Positions 7,045 through 14,459 of a stretch of DNA of 28,732 bases are shown here, one piece after another. The stretch comes from JAMCUI01 sp964520615 (GTDB lineage: Bacteria > Patescibacteriota > Microgenomatia > 2-02-FULL-39-11). The stretch covers positions 1 through 28,732 of the forward strand of contig CAZFNL010000018.1 of assembly GCA_964520615.1 (NCBI GenBank), in the 5' to 3' direction. The translations under genes were made by a program, and so were the position numbers. Position 1 is the first letter of the stretch. Each line of letters starts with the position of its first letter. The notes beneath the pieces are model-generated. The model was not told the origin of the DNA. It saw only the letters and a program-made list of their open reading frames with translations, and ran no database searches.

Positions 7045-7668
7045 ATGTCAAGCAGATCGTTGAACAAGGTCATACTGATAGGAAATCTGACACGGGATCC
7101 GGAACTCCGTTATACGCCAGCCGGCACGGCAGTGTGTACTTTTGGTCTGGCAACCAACAGGTCATGGACTACCCAGTCAGGCGAGACTAAAGAGGAGACA
7201 GAATTCCACCGGATTGTCGCGTGGAACAAATTGGGAGAGCTTTGTTCCCAGCTTCTGGCCAAAGGGAGAAAAGTGTACGTGGAAGGCAGATTGGCTACAC
7301 ATTCTTGGGCAGGACAGGATGGGGTACAGCATACATCAACAGAGATAGTCATTGAGGACATGATAATTCTTGACTCCAAGAAGGTATTAAAAGAGGAAGA
7401 TGAGATGGGGGGAGGCAGAAGTGTCGGTTCTGTTTCTTCCCAGCATGAAGCAGCTGAAGGCGAACCGACTGATTCACCAAGCGGTGTGGCTGTGCCAACC
7501 GGATCAAAGCCAGGGAGCGACATAAAATCGGCGCAGAGTGATACCGCAGGGACTGGAGGAAAGGGGAAAAAAGGAGTAAAGCCGGTAGAGAAAAAAGATG
7601 AGGCGAAAAGTGAAGAGCCAGAGTCACCGGTCAGTGAAGACATAACTCCTGATGATATCCCTTTTTAA
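7045..7668 (+). CDS. ssb: Single-stranded DNA-binding protein
   Basis: 207 residues. The OB fold covers residues 1-115: SLNKVILIGNLTRDPELRYT, then FGLATNRSW, EFHRIVAWNKLGELCSQLL and GRKVYVEGRLATHSW. A long low-complexity Gly/Ser/Lys/Glu linker (about 120-195) leads to the acidic tail ending DITPDDIPF, the conserved docking peptide for repair and replication partners. AAGGAGG at 7031-7037 is a strong Shine-Dalgarno placed 7 bases before ATG. That contrasts with the leaderless-looking rpsF and the Shine-Dalgarno-free rpsR. Confidence 0.96.
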   Translation: MSSRSLNKVILIGNLTRDPELRYTPAGTAVCTFGLATNRSWTTQSGETKEETEFHRIVAWNKLGELCSQLLAKGRKVYVEGRLATHSWAGQDGVQHTSTEIVIEDMIILDSKKVLKEEDEMGGGRSVGSVSSQHEAAEGEPTDSPSGVAVPTGSKPGSDIKSAQSDTAGTGGKGKKGVKPVEKKDEAKSEEPESPVSEDITPDDIPF

Positions 7669-7712
7669 CCAGAATTTATAAGCATTTGTTTGAAATTTTA
7701 ACCTAACTTATT

Positions 7713-7961
7713 ATGTTAAAAGATCGTAGACGTACAACCCGGAGACGGATAATAAAGAGGAAAAACTGTTTCTACTGTAAACAGAAATTTGAACCTGATT
7801 ACAAAGACTTGGAGACACTAAAACACGGCGTGTCTGACAGGGGCAAAATAATTGGTAGAATGCTAAGCGGTATTTGTCAAAAACATCAAAAAACGTTGTC
7901 CAGCGCAATAAAAAGGGCACGCTATATAGCTATTCTGCCATATGTCGTCCGGCCGTCATAG
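7713..7961 (+). CDS. rpsR: 30S ribosomal protein S18
   Basis: 82 residues, usual bS18 length. It contains RKNCFYCKQKFEPDYKD, then GRMLSGICQKHQKTL and IKRARYIAILPYV. The CxxC plus CxKH arrangement is the zinc-binding (C+) version of S18. It follows ssb by 44 bases with no Shine-Dalgarno. rplI (L9), which commonly follows rpsR in bacteria, is absent here; L9 loss has been reported for some CPR lineages including Microgenomates, which fits the proposed affiliation. Confidence 0.96.
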   Translation: MLKDRRRTTRRRIIKRKNCFYCKQKFEPDYKDLETLKHGVSDRGKIIGRMLSGICQKHQKTLSSAIKRARYIAILPYVVRPS

Positions 7962-8041
7962 TCTTTAGGGTAAAAGATGAAGCTGCATTGTAGTTTGCGG
8001 CCATACGAGAGACGGTTATTAATTTAATATACCCTGGTGCT

Positions 8042-8119
8042 TAGTACTTCGTTTCTTTGAATTTCCAACCGGTTGTCAAAGCCGGTCCGGGTGGCAGAAT
8101 TAACAGAACGAGCTACTAG
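8042..8119 (-). repeat. 79-nt palindromic element family, copy 2 (intergenic)
   Basis: The reverse complement of this 78-nt segment matches cysS bases 6505-6583 at about 81%. It is flanked by the rpsR stop and the next gene and has no coding frame. Its ends TAGTACTT / CTACTAG are inverted arms. Confidence 0.85.
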
Positions 8120-8136
8120 TTCCAGAAATTTTTTAC

Positions 8137-8185
8137 CTGGTACGGATTGAGGAACAGATTGGGATTTAGAAGAACAAAGTACCAG
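8137..8185. repeat. Short relative of the 79-nt element
   Basis: Perfect 7-bp inverted ends CTGGTAC (8137-8143) and GTACCAG (8179-8185) enclose 35 bases. The right arm, including GAACAAAGTACCAG, is identical to the right end of the cysS copy, so this looks like an internally deleted member placed 17 bases from copy 2. It ends 11 bases before the next ATG. Confidence 0.65.
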
Positions 8186-8196
8186 ACTCGCACTTC

Positions 8197-8934
8197 ATGA
8201 AAGTAACTGTCCAGCTCCCCATTGATGAAAAAACACGAATTTTAGTTGACACTGGTGACAAACTTGACCCAAGTGTTCCTGTTTTTGAAAAGAGAAATGG
8301 TGAAAACCTCCAGTCCATCCCCGTAGCCAAAATTTTTAATATAAATCCTGTTTCTTTGCCTAAATTTCTGAAAAAGGGTATTGGGGAAGAACTCGGTGAA
8401 GGAGACGTAATTGCCGAGAAAAAGGGCCTATTCTCTTCGTATCAAGTAAAGTCTCCAGGGGGGGCAATACTTAAGGAGATTGATTTGAAGACTGGAGATG
8501 TGGTTTTGACAAGAAATAAAGTTTCGGGTGGAGGGAAAGTTTTCCTTCCGGTTGCGGGAAAGGTAAAAGCTATTACAAAGACTTACTTAGAAATCGAAGT
8601 GGATGGGGAGATATATCAGTCCAAAAGAGGGAAAGGGGCTGATGTCACGGCAAAATTACATCATATTTCAGGAGAAAATATCGGAATTCTAAGCATAGAT
8701 TCAGATTCAAGCGGCAAAATTGTTATGTGTGTTTCTCTTTTGCCTGAGTCCAGCACGAAACTTGAGGCAATTGGAGCTCTTGGGTTAATCGCGCAGCATG
8801 TTTCTGATGACGAAGAGTTGAAATTGCCATTTCTAGAAGTGGAAAAAGAAGTATATAATAGACTATTACACCATACATCACGACATGTCTGGCTAAGACC
8901 TGAAGGCAGGGAAATAATAGTGTTAAATGACTAA
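8197..8934 (+). CDS. Hypothetical protein with barrel-sandwich (RnfC/lipoyl-like) segments
   Basis: 245 residues, no signal peptide or membrane segment. Residues about 65-105 (GIGEELGEGDVIAEKKGLF, then SPGGAILKEIDLKTGDVVL) look like the barrel-sandwich or biotinyl-lipoyl-like hammerheads of RnfC N-terminal domains. A second Gly-rich beta block follows (VFLPVAGKVKAI, 115-126). The C-terminal half (GILSIDSDSSGKIVMCVSLLP, SSTKLEAIGALGLIAQHVSDD) is unfamiliar. No lipoyl-lysine motif or catalytic residues are recognisable. It overlaps ctpA by 8 bases, so the two are probably translationally coupled and the product may work with the protease. Function unknown. Confidence 0.7.
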   Translation: MKVTVQLPIDEKTRILVDTGDKLDPSVPVFEKRNGENLQSIPVAKIFNINPVSLPKFLKKGIGEELGEGDVIAEKKGLFSSYQVKSPGGAILKEIDLKTGDVVLTRNKVSGGGKVFLPVAGKVKAITKTYLEIEVDGEIYQSKRGKGADVTAKLHHISGENIGILSIDSDSSGKIVMCVSLLPESSTKLEAIGALGLIAQHVSDDEELKLPFLEVEKEVYNRLLHHTSRHVWLRPEGREIIVLND

Positions 8935-10246
8935 AATTGAAGTGAACCATTCTAAAAAAAATCCACCGTTTTCGCTAAGGACAATCCGTAACCTGATCTT
9001 GGGAATAGCTTTTCTAGTGATTGCATTCGGATTGGGTTACAATGCGGGAGTAGACGCAACGGGCCCAAATAATATTATCCCCGTCTCGCAGATTGCCGGA
9101 CGGTCTCCCAATAAACCTCTCAGTGTGGATTTTTCCCTTTTCTGGAACGTCTGGGACAGGCTAAACCGCTATTATGTCGATAAAACAAAGATCGATCCTC
9201 AGAAAATGGTATACGGGGCAATATCCGGAATGGTGAATTCGCTGGGTGACCCTTATACAGTCTTTCTTGCGCCTGCGCAAAATCAGGAAGCTAAAGATGA
9301 TCTGGGAGGCAAGCTTGAAGGGGTAGGTATACAGCTTGGTATGCAGGACAAAAAGATTGTCGTAGTAGCTCCTCTTAAAGGCGCTCCAGCGGTAAAAGCT
9401 GGTATAAAATCAGGGGATGTGATAGTGAAGGTGGATGGTAGAGATACTGCAGATTGGACATTGCCTGAGGCTGTAACCAAAATACGCGGGCCCAAAGGTA
9501 CAAGTGTTACATTGACGGTGCTTCACAAAAATACTGCAATACCGGTTGATATCAAGGTAGTCCGCGATACCATAACCGTGTCGTCGGTCGATTGGAATAC
9601 AGTTTACGCCAACTGTTCCTCCTCAAATACATGCGCTATTGTACAGACGAATTGTCCAACATGTGATGAGGTGATTTACCTGAAACTCAGCCGTTTTGGG
9701 GATCAGACGTCAGATGAATGGAGTAAGGCCGTATCAGAAATAAGCCGGGAAGTACAAAAAGACAGGCAGGGCAGGATTAAAGGTCTTGTCCTTGATCTTC
9801 GTGACAATCCCGGAGGTTATCTTTCAGGTTCAGTATTTATCGCATCAGAGTTTCTTAAAGACGGTACTGTTGTGGTACAGGATTCAACTATAGGCGGCAG
9901 GGAGACTTACAGCGTAAACAGGAAAGGTGCACTTTTGTCTATTCCTATGGTTGTTCTTATAAATAAAGGTACGGCTTCAGCCGCGGAGATTGTAGCCGGA
10001 GCTCTCCATGAAAGAGGAAGGGCAAGACTGGTTGGTGAGACATCATTTGGTAAAGGTAGTGTGCAGGAAGCGCAGGATTTGCCAGGAGGGGCGGGTATAC
10101 ATATTACAGTTGCCAAGTGGTTACTGCCGTCTGGCAAATGGATAAACGGTACAGGGATTGATCCTGATATCAAAGTAGTAAATGACGATACTAAGCCCGA
10201 CGAGGATCTACAACTGCAAAGGGCAGTGGAAGCTTTAGTCAAGTAA
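8927..10246 (+). CDS. ctpA: C-terminal processing peptidase (S41, CtpA/Prc type)
   Basis: 439 residues. One N-terminal membrane segment (LILGIAFLVIAFGLGYNAG, about 23-41) anchors it facing outside. The cap region with GAISGMVNSLGDPYTVF (97-113) leads to a PDZ domain (about 128-200) and the S41 protease core. The nucleophile is S351 in NKGTASAAEI and the general base K376 in SFGKGSVQ; DLRDNPGG (290-297) is the conserved core motif. An unusual Cys-rich loop (C230, C236, C243, C246) sits between PDZ and core. The gene overlaps the upstream gene by 8 bases and is followed by a second envelope protease, suggesting a quality-control module. Confidence 0.93.
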   Translation: MTKIEVNHSKKNPPFSLRTIRNLILGIAFLVIAFGLGYNAGVDATGPNNIIPVSQIAGRSPNKPLSVDFSLFWNVWDRLNRYYVDKTKIDPQKMVYGAISGMVNSLGDPYTVFLAPAQNQEAKDDLGGKLEGVGIQLGMQDKKIVVVAPLKGAPAVKAGIKSGDVIVKVDGRDTADWTLPEAVTKIRGPKGTSVTLTVLHKNTAIPVDIKVVRDTITVSSVDWNTVYANCSSSNTCAIVQTNCPTCDEVIYLKLSRFGDQTSDEWSKAVSEISREVQKDRQGRIKGLVLDLRDNPGGYLSGSVFIASEFLKDGTVVVQDSTIGGRETYSVNRKGALLSIPMVVLINKGTASAAEIVAGALHERGRARLVGETSFGKGSVQEAQDLPGGAGIHITVAKWLLPSGKWINGTGIDPDIKVVNDDTKPDEDLQLQRAVEALVK

Positions 10247-10276
10247 ATTTATTTCTGGATATATTGAAATAAATTT
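10245..10276. terminator. AT-rich hairpin after ctpA
   Basis: A perfect 11-bp inverted repeat, AAATTTATTTC (10245-10255) and GAAATAAATTT (10266-10276), with a 10-base loop, starts within the ctpA stop codon. The stem is weak in GC. It may act as a terminator or mRNA 3'-end stabiliser. Confidence 0.4.
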
Positions 10277-10300
10277 CCATACCTCTTAAAATATTTATTT

Positions 10301-11491
10301 ATGAAAAGGATAATACTGTTGATATTGTTGATTATTGCGCTTTTGGCATACGGCGCGGCAAGCGGACAATGGCAGCTGCATTTGAGTAAATTGGGTCAAT
10401 TTTTGCCTCAAAATTTATCAAATTCGCAACCTGCAGAAAAAATCAAAATAGTCAGTGAGGAATCGGTGGTGACGGATGTGGTGGATAAGGTTTCGCCATC
10501 GGTGGTGACAGTCTCCATAGTCACTACTCAAAGTTCAAGCGGCTTATATGACCTAAATCCTTTTGACCCTTTTGGCTTTTTTGGGGATCAGCAATTGCCG
10601 CCTTCAGGCAGCAGCCAGGGCCAGGGTCAACAGCAACAACAGGATATAGGATCAGGTTTTATAGTGGACCAAAATGGAATGATCGTAACCAATAAACATG
10701 TGGTTTCAGACACTACTGCAAAGTATAAAGTGATCACCAAGGACGACAAAACATATGAAGTGCAAAATATTTACCGCGATCCGGCCAACGATCTGGCGAT
10801 TCTCAAAATCAACGCCAGCGGATTGAAACCGGTACAAATGGGGGATTCCTCGAAATTGAAAGTGGGACAGATGGCTATCGCAATCGGGACTGCTTTGGGA
10901 GAATTCAGAAATACTGTTACAACCGGCGTCATTTCTGGACTTGGTCGGGGAATTACCGCCGGCAGTCCGTATGAAGGTTATGTGGAGAGGTTGGACAATG
11001 TGATACAGACTGACGCGGCAATAAATCCTGGAAACTCCGGCGGCCCGCTCTTAAATTCCAGTGGCCAGGTAATAGGCATAAACACGGCCGTTTCCCAATC
11101 GGGCCAGAATATCGGGTTTGCCATTCCAATTAATGTCATAAAAGACGCACTTGACCAGTTCAATAAAAGCGGTGGTAAATTCCAACGGCCTTTTCTGGGT
11201 GTACGTTATAAAATGATAACCCGCGATTTGGCGCTTCTAAACGACGTACCTGAAGGCGCTTATGTAGAAGATGTGGTGGCCGGGTCACCAGCAGACAGCG
11301 CAGGTTTGCAAAAAGGAGATATTATAACCAAAGTGGATGGTAAAAGACTAAGATCTAGTGATAATAATGATTTAGCAACTATCATTTCCGGCAGGAAAGT
11401 GGGGGATAGCCTGAGTGTTGAGGTATGGCGAAATAATAATACTAAAACTTTTAATGTGACATTGGGTAGTAATGATGGCAACCAGCAATAA
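10301..11491 (+). CDS. HtrA/DegP-type serine protease with PDZ domain
   Basis: 396 residues. An N-terminal membrane anchor (IILLILLIIALLAYGAA, 4-20) is followed by a Gln/Ser/Gly-rich linker and a trypsin-like domain. The catalytic triad is visible: H133 in VTNKHVV, D164 in PANDLAILKI and S246 in NPGNSGGPLL. One PDZ domain covers about 296-390 (RPFLGVRYK, then AGSPADSAGLQKGDIITKVDGK). One PDZ plus an anchor matches DegS or Gram-positive HtrA architecture rather than two-PDZ DegP. Probably degrades misfolded secreted proteins at the cell surface. It lies 54 bases after ctpA in the same direction. Confidence 0.94.
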   Translation: MKRIILLILLIIALLAYGAASGQWQLHLSKLGQFLPQNLSNSQPAEKIKIVSEESVVTDVVDKVSPSVVTVSIVTTQSSSGLYDLNPFDPFGFFGDQQLPPSGSSQGQGQQQQQDIGSGFIVDQNGMIVTNKHVVSDTTAKYKVITKDDKTYEVQNIYRDPANDLAILKINASGLKPVQMGDSSKLKVGQMAIAIGTALGEFRNTVTTGVISGLGRGITAGSPYEGYVERLDNVIQTDAAINPGNSGGPLLNSSGQVIGINTAVSQSGQNIGFAIPINVIKDALDQFNKSGGKFQRPFLGVRYKMITRDLALLNDVPEGAYVEDVVAGSPADSAGLQKGDIITKVDGKRLRSSDNNDLATIISGRKVGDSLSVEVWRNNNTKTFNVTLGSNDGNQQ

Positions 11492-11503
11492 TATATTCCT
11501 GTC

Positions 11504-11554
11504 ATGCCGAATTTATTTCGGCATCCTGTTGAGACCCTGAACTTGTTTCAGGGT
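11504..11554. terminator. Paired GC-rich hairpins between htrA and prfA
   Basis: Two perfect 8-bp stems with 5-base loops: ATGCCGAA/TTCGGCAT (11504-11524) and ACCCTGAA/TTCAGGGT (11534-11554). They lie between two converging genes and could terminate both. The same ATGCCGAA stem with a CTTGT loop recurs at 15730-15750, so they also belong to a dispersed repeat type with GTCAT/ATGAC edges. Confidence 0.6.
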
Positions 11555-11584
11555 GACAGAAAGATAGTTGGGGATGACAGAATG

Positions 11585-12286
11585 TTATTGATTTGCGGCT
11601 TCAGATAGTGTAGAGAGCATCTTATCAAGTTTCCCTTCGACTATATCTTCCAGGTTATGCCAGCTTTTGTTTATACGATGATCAGTCACCCTGTTTTGGG
11701 GAAAATTATAGGTTCTTATTTTTTCAGCCCTCATTCCCCGACCGATAAGGGATCTTGCATTTGACAGTGTTTGCATTTTTTTCTCTTCTTCAATCTCCCA
11801 AAGTTTGGAACGGAGAAGTCCCATGGCAATCCGGCGGTTTTGTTCCTGATTTCTCTCCCTTTGTGCAGAAACCACAATTCCAGTGGGTTTATGTCTGAGC
11901 CTTACTGCTGTGGCGACCTTGTTGACATTTTGTCCGCCATGTCCGCCGCTTCGGAAAAAGTCCCATTCTATATCCTGCGGGTTTATATAAATTTGAGTCT
12001 CTTCAATTTCCGGTAAGACTGCTACAGTAGCTGTTGAAGTATGAATTCTGCCATATCTTTCTGTCTTGGGGATTCTTTGTACCCTATGTACTCCTCCTTC
12101 AAACTGGAGAAGGGTATAGGCCTGTGGATCTTTTATTCTTATTACTTCCCCGTCCAGATAATCTACCCTCCATCCGCGGGAAGCGGCAAAACGTAGATAC
12201 ATGCGTAAGAGGTCAGCAGCCCAGATGTTGGCTTCGTCACCGCCTGTTGCCCCATGGATTTCTAAAATAACCGAGTCATTATTCAT
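11585..12286 (-). CDS. prfA: Peptide chain release factor 1, lacking domain 1
   Basis: 233 residues against about 360 for normal RF1. It starts (MNNDSVILEIHGATGGDEA) exactly where domain 2 begins in full-length RF1, so the N-terminal ~110-residue domain is absent. The rest is intact: the codon-recognition PxT tripeptide as P73-K-T75 in VQRIPKTERYGRIHTS, and the peptidyl-tRNA hydrolysis motif GGQ at 117-119 in SGGHGGQNVNKV. PxT indicates UAA/UAG reading. Upstream, the 5' end of the gene is repeated several times in decaying form and no domain-1 coding is visible. It follows rpmE on the minus strand. A relaxed RF-like paralogue is possible, but the PxT and GGQ motifs favour RF1. Confidence 0.88.
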   Translation of the reverse strand: MNNDSVILEIHGATGGDEANIWAADLLRMYLRFAASRGWRVDYLDGEVIRIKDPQAYTLLQFEGGVHRVQRIPKTERYGRIHTSTATVAVLPEIEETQIYINPQDIEWDFFRSGGHGGQNVNKVATAVRLRHKPTGIVVSAQRERNQEQNRRIAMGLLRSKLWEIEEEKKMQTLSNARSLIGRGMRAEKIRTYNFPQNRVTDHRINKSWHNLEDIVEGKLDKMLSTLSEAANQ

Positions 12287-12490
12287 AATCCGTTAAACAA
12301 TCAGACTAACGTATCTGCTGTTGCCTCGTGAATTTCCATTATTACCGTATCATTATGTATATTCATTAAACAATCAGACTAACGTATCTGCTGTTGCCCC
12401 CCCTTAATTTTTAAGATAACCATATCAGAATTCATATTCCGTTATATAAATAGACATCCGTATCTCTAATATGGCTATATCAGTATTCAT
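12244..12490 (-). repeat. prfA: Tandem decaying copies of the prfA 5' end
   Basis: Units begin at 12244, 12318 and 12391 (CTGTTGCC on the plus strand), period 74 and 73 bp, with a shortened fourth near 12466-12490. On the minus strand each carries a version of the RF1 start: MNNDSVILEIHGAT (gene), NDTVIMEIHEAT (second), MNSDMVILKIKGG (third) and MNTDIAILEIR (fourth). Identity falls with distance from the gene. The echoes are out of frame or stopped, so only the first is translated as RF1. Confidence 0.88.
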
Positions 12491-12500
12491 GTTTGCAATA

Positions 12501-12620
12501 GCGTAAAGCGGAAAGCGTCAAGCGTTAAGTTATTTTTACAAAAAGGCGTAAAGATTTAAGCGAAAAGCGAAAAGAATTTAACCTTAAATTCACTTACGCT
12601 TTACCCTTAACGCTTTACGC
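12501..12620. repeat. Heptamer tracts and inverted repeat between rpmE and prfA
   Basis: 12501-12528 is GCGTAAA GCGGAAA GCGTCAA GCGTTAA. 12546-12580 is GCGTAAA GATTTAA GCGAAAA GCGAAAA GAATTTA. The segment ending at 12620 carries the same heptamers on the other strand (GCGTAAA GCGTTAA GGGTAAA GCGTAAG). The opposed tracts can pair, with an inner stem GAATTTAA/TTAAATTC at 12574-12591. This is the 3' side of rpmE and could form a long hairpin in its transcript. Confidence 0.75.
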
Positions 12621-12623
12621 TAA

Positions 12624-12929
12624 CTAGTTTCCCAAAAGCATTTCCCGCAGAGTTTTTGGGGTTCTTTCCTGGGCTTGTTTTTCCAGTTTCTTTTTCTTTT
12701 TGGCAGCAAGTACGGCTATTTGAGCTTGTGCCTGTTTTTGCTTTGCCTGGAATTTTTCCACCCTTCCCATGGTATCGACATACTTCATCTCACCTGTAAA
12801 GAAAGGATGGCATTTGTGGCAGATTTCGACCCTGATGGTTTGTTTGGTTGAGCCTACAGTAAAAGTATTGCCGCAGGCACAAATGACGGTAGCATCAGGA
12901 TACCATTTAGGATGTATACTTGCTTTCAT
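12624..12929 (-). CDS. rpmE: 50S ribosomal protein L31 with C-terminal extension
   Basis: 101 residues; typical bL31 is about 65-75. The first 65 residues are canonical: MKASIHPKWY, zinc ligands C17 and C19 in ICACG, C37 and C40 in EICHKCHPFFTG, and VDTMGRVEKFQ. This is the zinc-binding (C+) type. The last ~35 residues form a Lys/Gln/Ala-rich helix (KQKQAQAQIAVLAAKKKKK) ending TPKTLREMLLGN, an extension that may contact rRNA. It lies upstream of prfA on the same strand, separated by 337 bases of repeats. Confidence 0.94.
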   Translation of the reverse strand: MKASIHPKWYPDATVICACGNTFTVGSTKQTIRVEICHKCHPFFTGEMKYVDTMGRVEKFQAKQKQAQAQIAVLAAKKKKKLEKQAQERTPKTLREMLLGN

Positions 12930-13041
12930 AAGATATCCATCATAGCAGAAATTACATCAGATTTCCAGACCGGCATTGAATTTGACTTTTGCAGAGAGAG
13001 AGTATCATCTGGCTTAATTTTTGAAAAGGAGGTGAAATTCA
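12930..13041 (+). promoter_or_regulatory. Divergent intergenic region with promoter and strong Shine-Dalgarno
   Basis: TTGACT and TATCAT with 15 bases between lie near 12978-13005 on the plus strand, a short-spaced promoter candidate. AAGGAGGTGA near 13026-13035 is a near-perfect anti-16S match that sets the GTG start at 13042. Confidence 0.45.
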
Positions 13042-13299
13042 GTGAAACGAAATGCAGAAAATAGAGTAACTGAGTTTGAAGTAGGAGATGTACTTGATAT
13101 CAGAGGGAAAAGGTATATTGTTGGTGGATCTACTGCCAACCGCTTAAATAATGATATGAAAGACATGAGACTTGAACCAAGTCGTAAAAAAGATTTACTT
13201 GCTTTGGATGAATCATTGCGTCGGAGTGATGATCAGGGTAAATTCGACATGTTAGAAGAAAAGATTATATTTCAATATTATCCGCCGGCTAAAGGCTAA
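13042..13299 (+). CDS. Small hypothetical protein with strong Shine-Dalgarno
   Basis: 85 residues from GTG at 13042. The start is decided by AAGGAGGTGA about 7 bases upstream, one of the strongest ribosome sites in the window. The protein opens with a beta-rich part (VTEFEVGDVLDIRGKRYIVGG), SH3- or KOW-like in rhythm, then a charged helical part (LEPSRKKDLLALDESLRR) and ends EEKIIFQYYPPAKG. No signal peptide, membrane segment or catalytic motif. Not a family I recognise. The strong site suggests a well-expressed protein. Confidence 0.7.
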   Translation: MKRNAENRVTEFEVGDVLDIRGKRYIVGGSTANRLNNDMKDMRLEPSRKKDLLALDESLRRSDDQGKFDMLEEKIIFQYYPPAKG

Positions 13300-13409
13300 T
13301 TGAGTTTTAATACATCTGAGATTGTGAGTACCTACGTCATACGATTTCCTTTTATACGGTACAGTTAAGTTGATAGAACTATTTTTCTTGATTCCCCGGA
13401 GACCAATCG

Positions 13410-13430
13410 GCCGAATTCCACCAATTCGGC
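13410..13430. terminator. Hairpin between convergent genes
   Basis: Perfect 8-bp stem GCCGAATT (13410-13417) and AATTCGGC (13423-13430) with loop CCACC. It has no long T run, but lies between two converging genes and is the only strong hairpin in that 148-bp gap. Confidence 0.5.
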
Positions 13431-13447
13431 TCAATCGTATTTATAAG

Positions 13448-14365
13448 TTACCTCTTTAACCAATGTATCGGATGCCAGTGCAGACGGCCCTCGGCTACAT
13501 ATATGCCGGCAAAAACCAGAAATGACCCCAAGAGGTAAATTGGTGTGATGACTTCTCCCAAAAGTGGTACCGCAATAATTGCCGCCACAATCGGATCGAT
13601 ATATGTAAATATACCCACGTCCTGAGCTAAAAGACTTTTTATGCTCCATTCATAGAGGAAATAAGCAAGAGCCGAGGAGAGGAATATACCAAAGGCCAGG
13701 CCAATCCAACCGCGGTAATCGATAGTATAAAAGGGGTGGAGGTTTCTCATCTCCCATATAAACATGGGTAAAAATGTCAGGCTGCCGATCAGAAACGACC
13801 AAAAAGTGAGCGTGGCGGCATTATAATACTTCACAATTTTTTTGCTGAAAATAATATATCCTACCGTACCCAGAGTGGCGATGACAAAGAAGATGTTTCC
13901 CAGTATCCGGCCGTCAGGCTCATGGGTAAATACTGGTTGTAGGACGATAGTTAGAACTCCGATAAGGCTAACCATTATTCCTGACAATACTTTGAGGTGG
14001 AGTTTTTCTTTGAGAAACAATATTGCAAAAAGGTATATAAATACGGGACCAGAGGAAGCTATAATCGGCGCATTTATAGCCGGAGCCTCCTGCAGTCCAA
14101 AAAAGAAGAAGGTGACGTTTACCGTGATGCCACAAAGGGAAAGGAAAATGAGGTTGGGCCAGTCTTTTTTCCTTATAGAGAAGTCGTTTACGGCAAAAGG
14201 AAAAATGATTGCCATGGCGCCAAAAAAACGGAAAAAAGCAAGTGTAAAAGGAGGGATATTTTGAAGGGCCAGTTTGAATATAGGAGAGGCTGCACCCCAG
14301 ATGGTATTAGCTACTATTAAAGCTAAAATTGCGTGATTATGGCTTTTGGACAGAAAAGTTTTCAT
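13448..14365 (-). CDS. EamA/DMT family transporter
   Basis: 305 residues from ATG at 14365 (MKTFLSKSHNHAILALIVANTIWGAASPIF). An in-frame TTG at 14389 adds eight residues but lies in the heptamer repeat, so I prefer the ATG. About ten hydrophobic segments in two five-helix halves are visible, as expected for EamA. Typical signatures are NTIWGAASPIFKLAL in helix 1, FFRFFGA in helix 2, SGPVFIYLFAILFLKEKL in the fourth region and the duplicate YIDPIVAAIIAVPLLGEVITP. Such proteins export amino acids or other small metabolites; the substrate cannot be inferred. Stands alone, converging on the 85-residue gene. Confidence 0.9.
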   Translation of the reverse strand: MKTFLSKSHNHAILALIVANTIWGAASPIFKLALQNIPPFTLAFFRFFGAMAIIFPFAVNDFSIRKKDWPNLIFLSLCGITVNVTFFFFGLQEAPAINAPIIASSGPVFIYLFAILFLKEKLHLKVLSGIMVSLIGVLTIVLQPVFTHEPDGRILGNIFFVIATLGTVGYIIFSKKIVKYYNAATLTFWSFLIGSLTFLPMFIWEMRNLHPFYTIDYRGWIGLAFGIFLSSALAYFLYEWSIKSLLAQDVGIFTYIDPIVAAIIAVPLLGEVITPIYLLGSFLVFAGIYVAEGRLHWHPIHWLKR

Positions 14366-14380
14366 TCTTATATTTATTTC

Positions 14381-14435
14381 AAATGTCAAAACTCAAAACT
14401 CAAAACCACATCTCAAAACTATAAATCTATAAACG
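14381..14435. repeat. Heptamer tandem tract between EamA and hisS
   Basis: Reads AAATGTC AAAACTC AAAACTC AAAACCA CATCTCA AAACTAT AAATCTA TAAACGG. The first 24 bases (14381-14404) are the exact reverse complement of 19974-19997, 5.6 kb away. Confidence 0.8.
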
Positions 14436-14459
14436 GTGAATATAAATAAGCAAAGAGGT

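Noticed and set aside
7110..7643. 177-residue open frame on the minus strand across ssb
   Set aside because: Shadow of the low-complexity ssb linker; no plausible protein features.
7928..8024. Echo of the rpsR 3' end like those at dnaB and DUF59
   Set aside because: Resemblance (GCCATATGTCGTCCGG against GCCATACGAGAGACGG) is short, needs a 10-base gap and has displacement 53-63, so it is not convincing.
14366..14389. TTG start adding eight residues to the EamA transporter
   Set aside because: The added codons lie next to and partly within the heptamer repeat; ATG at 14365 fits the family's start.
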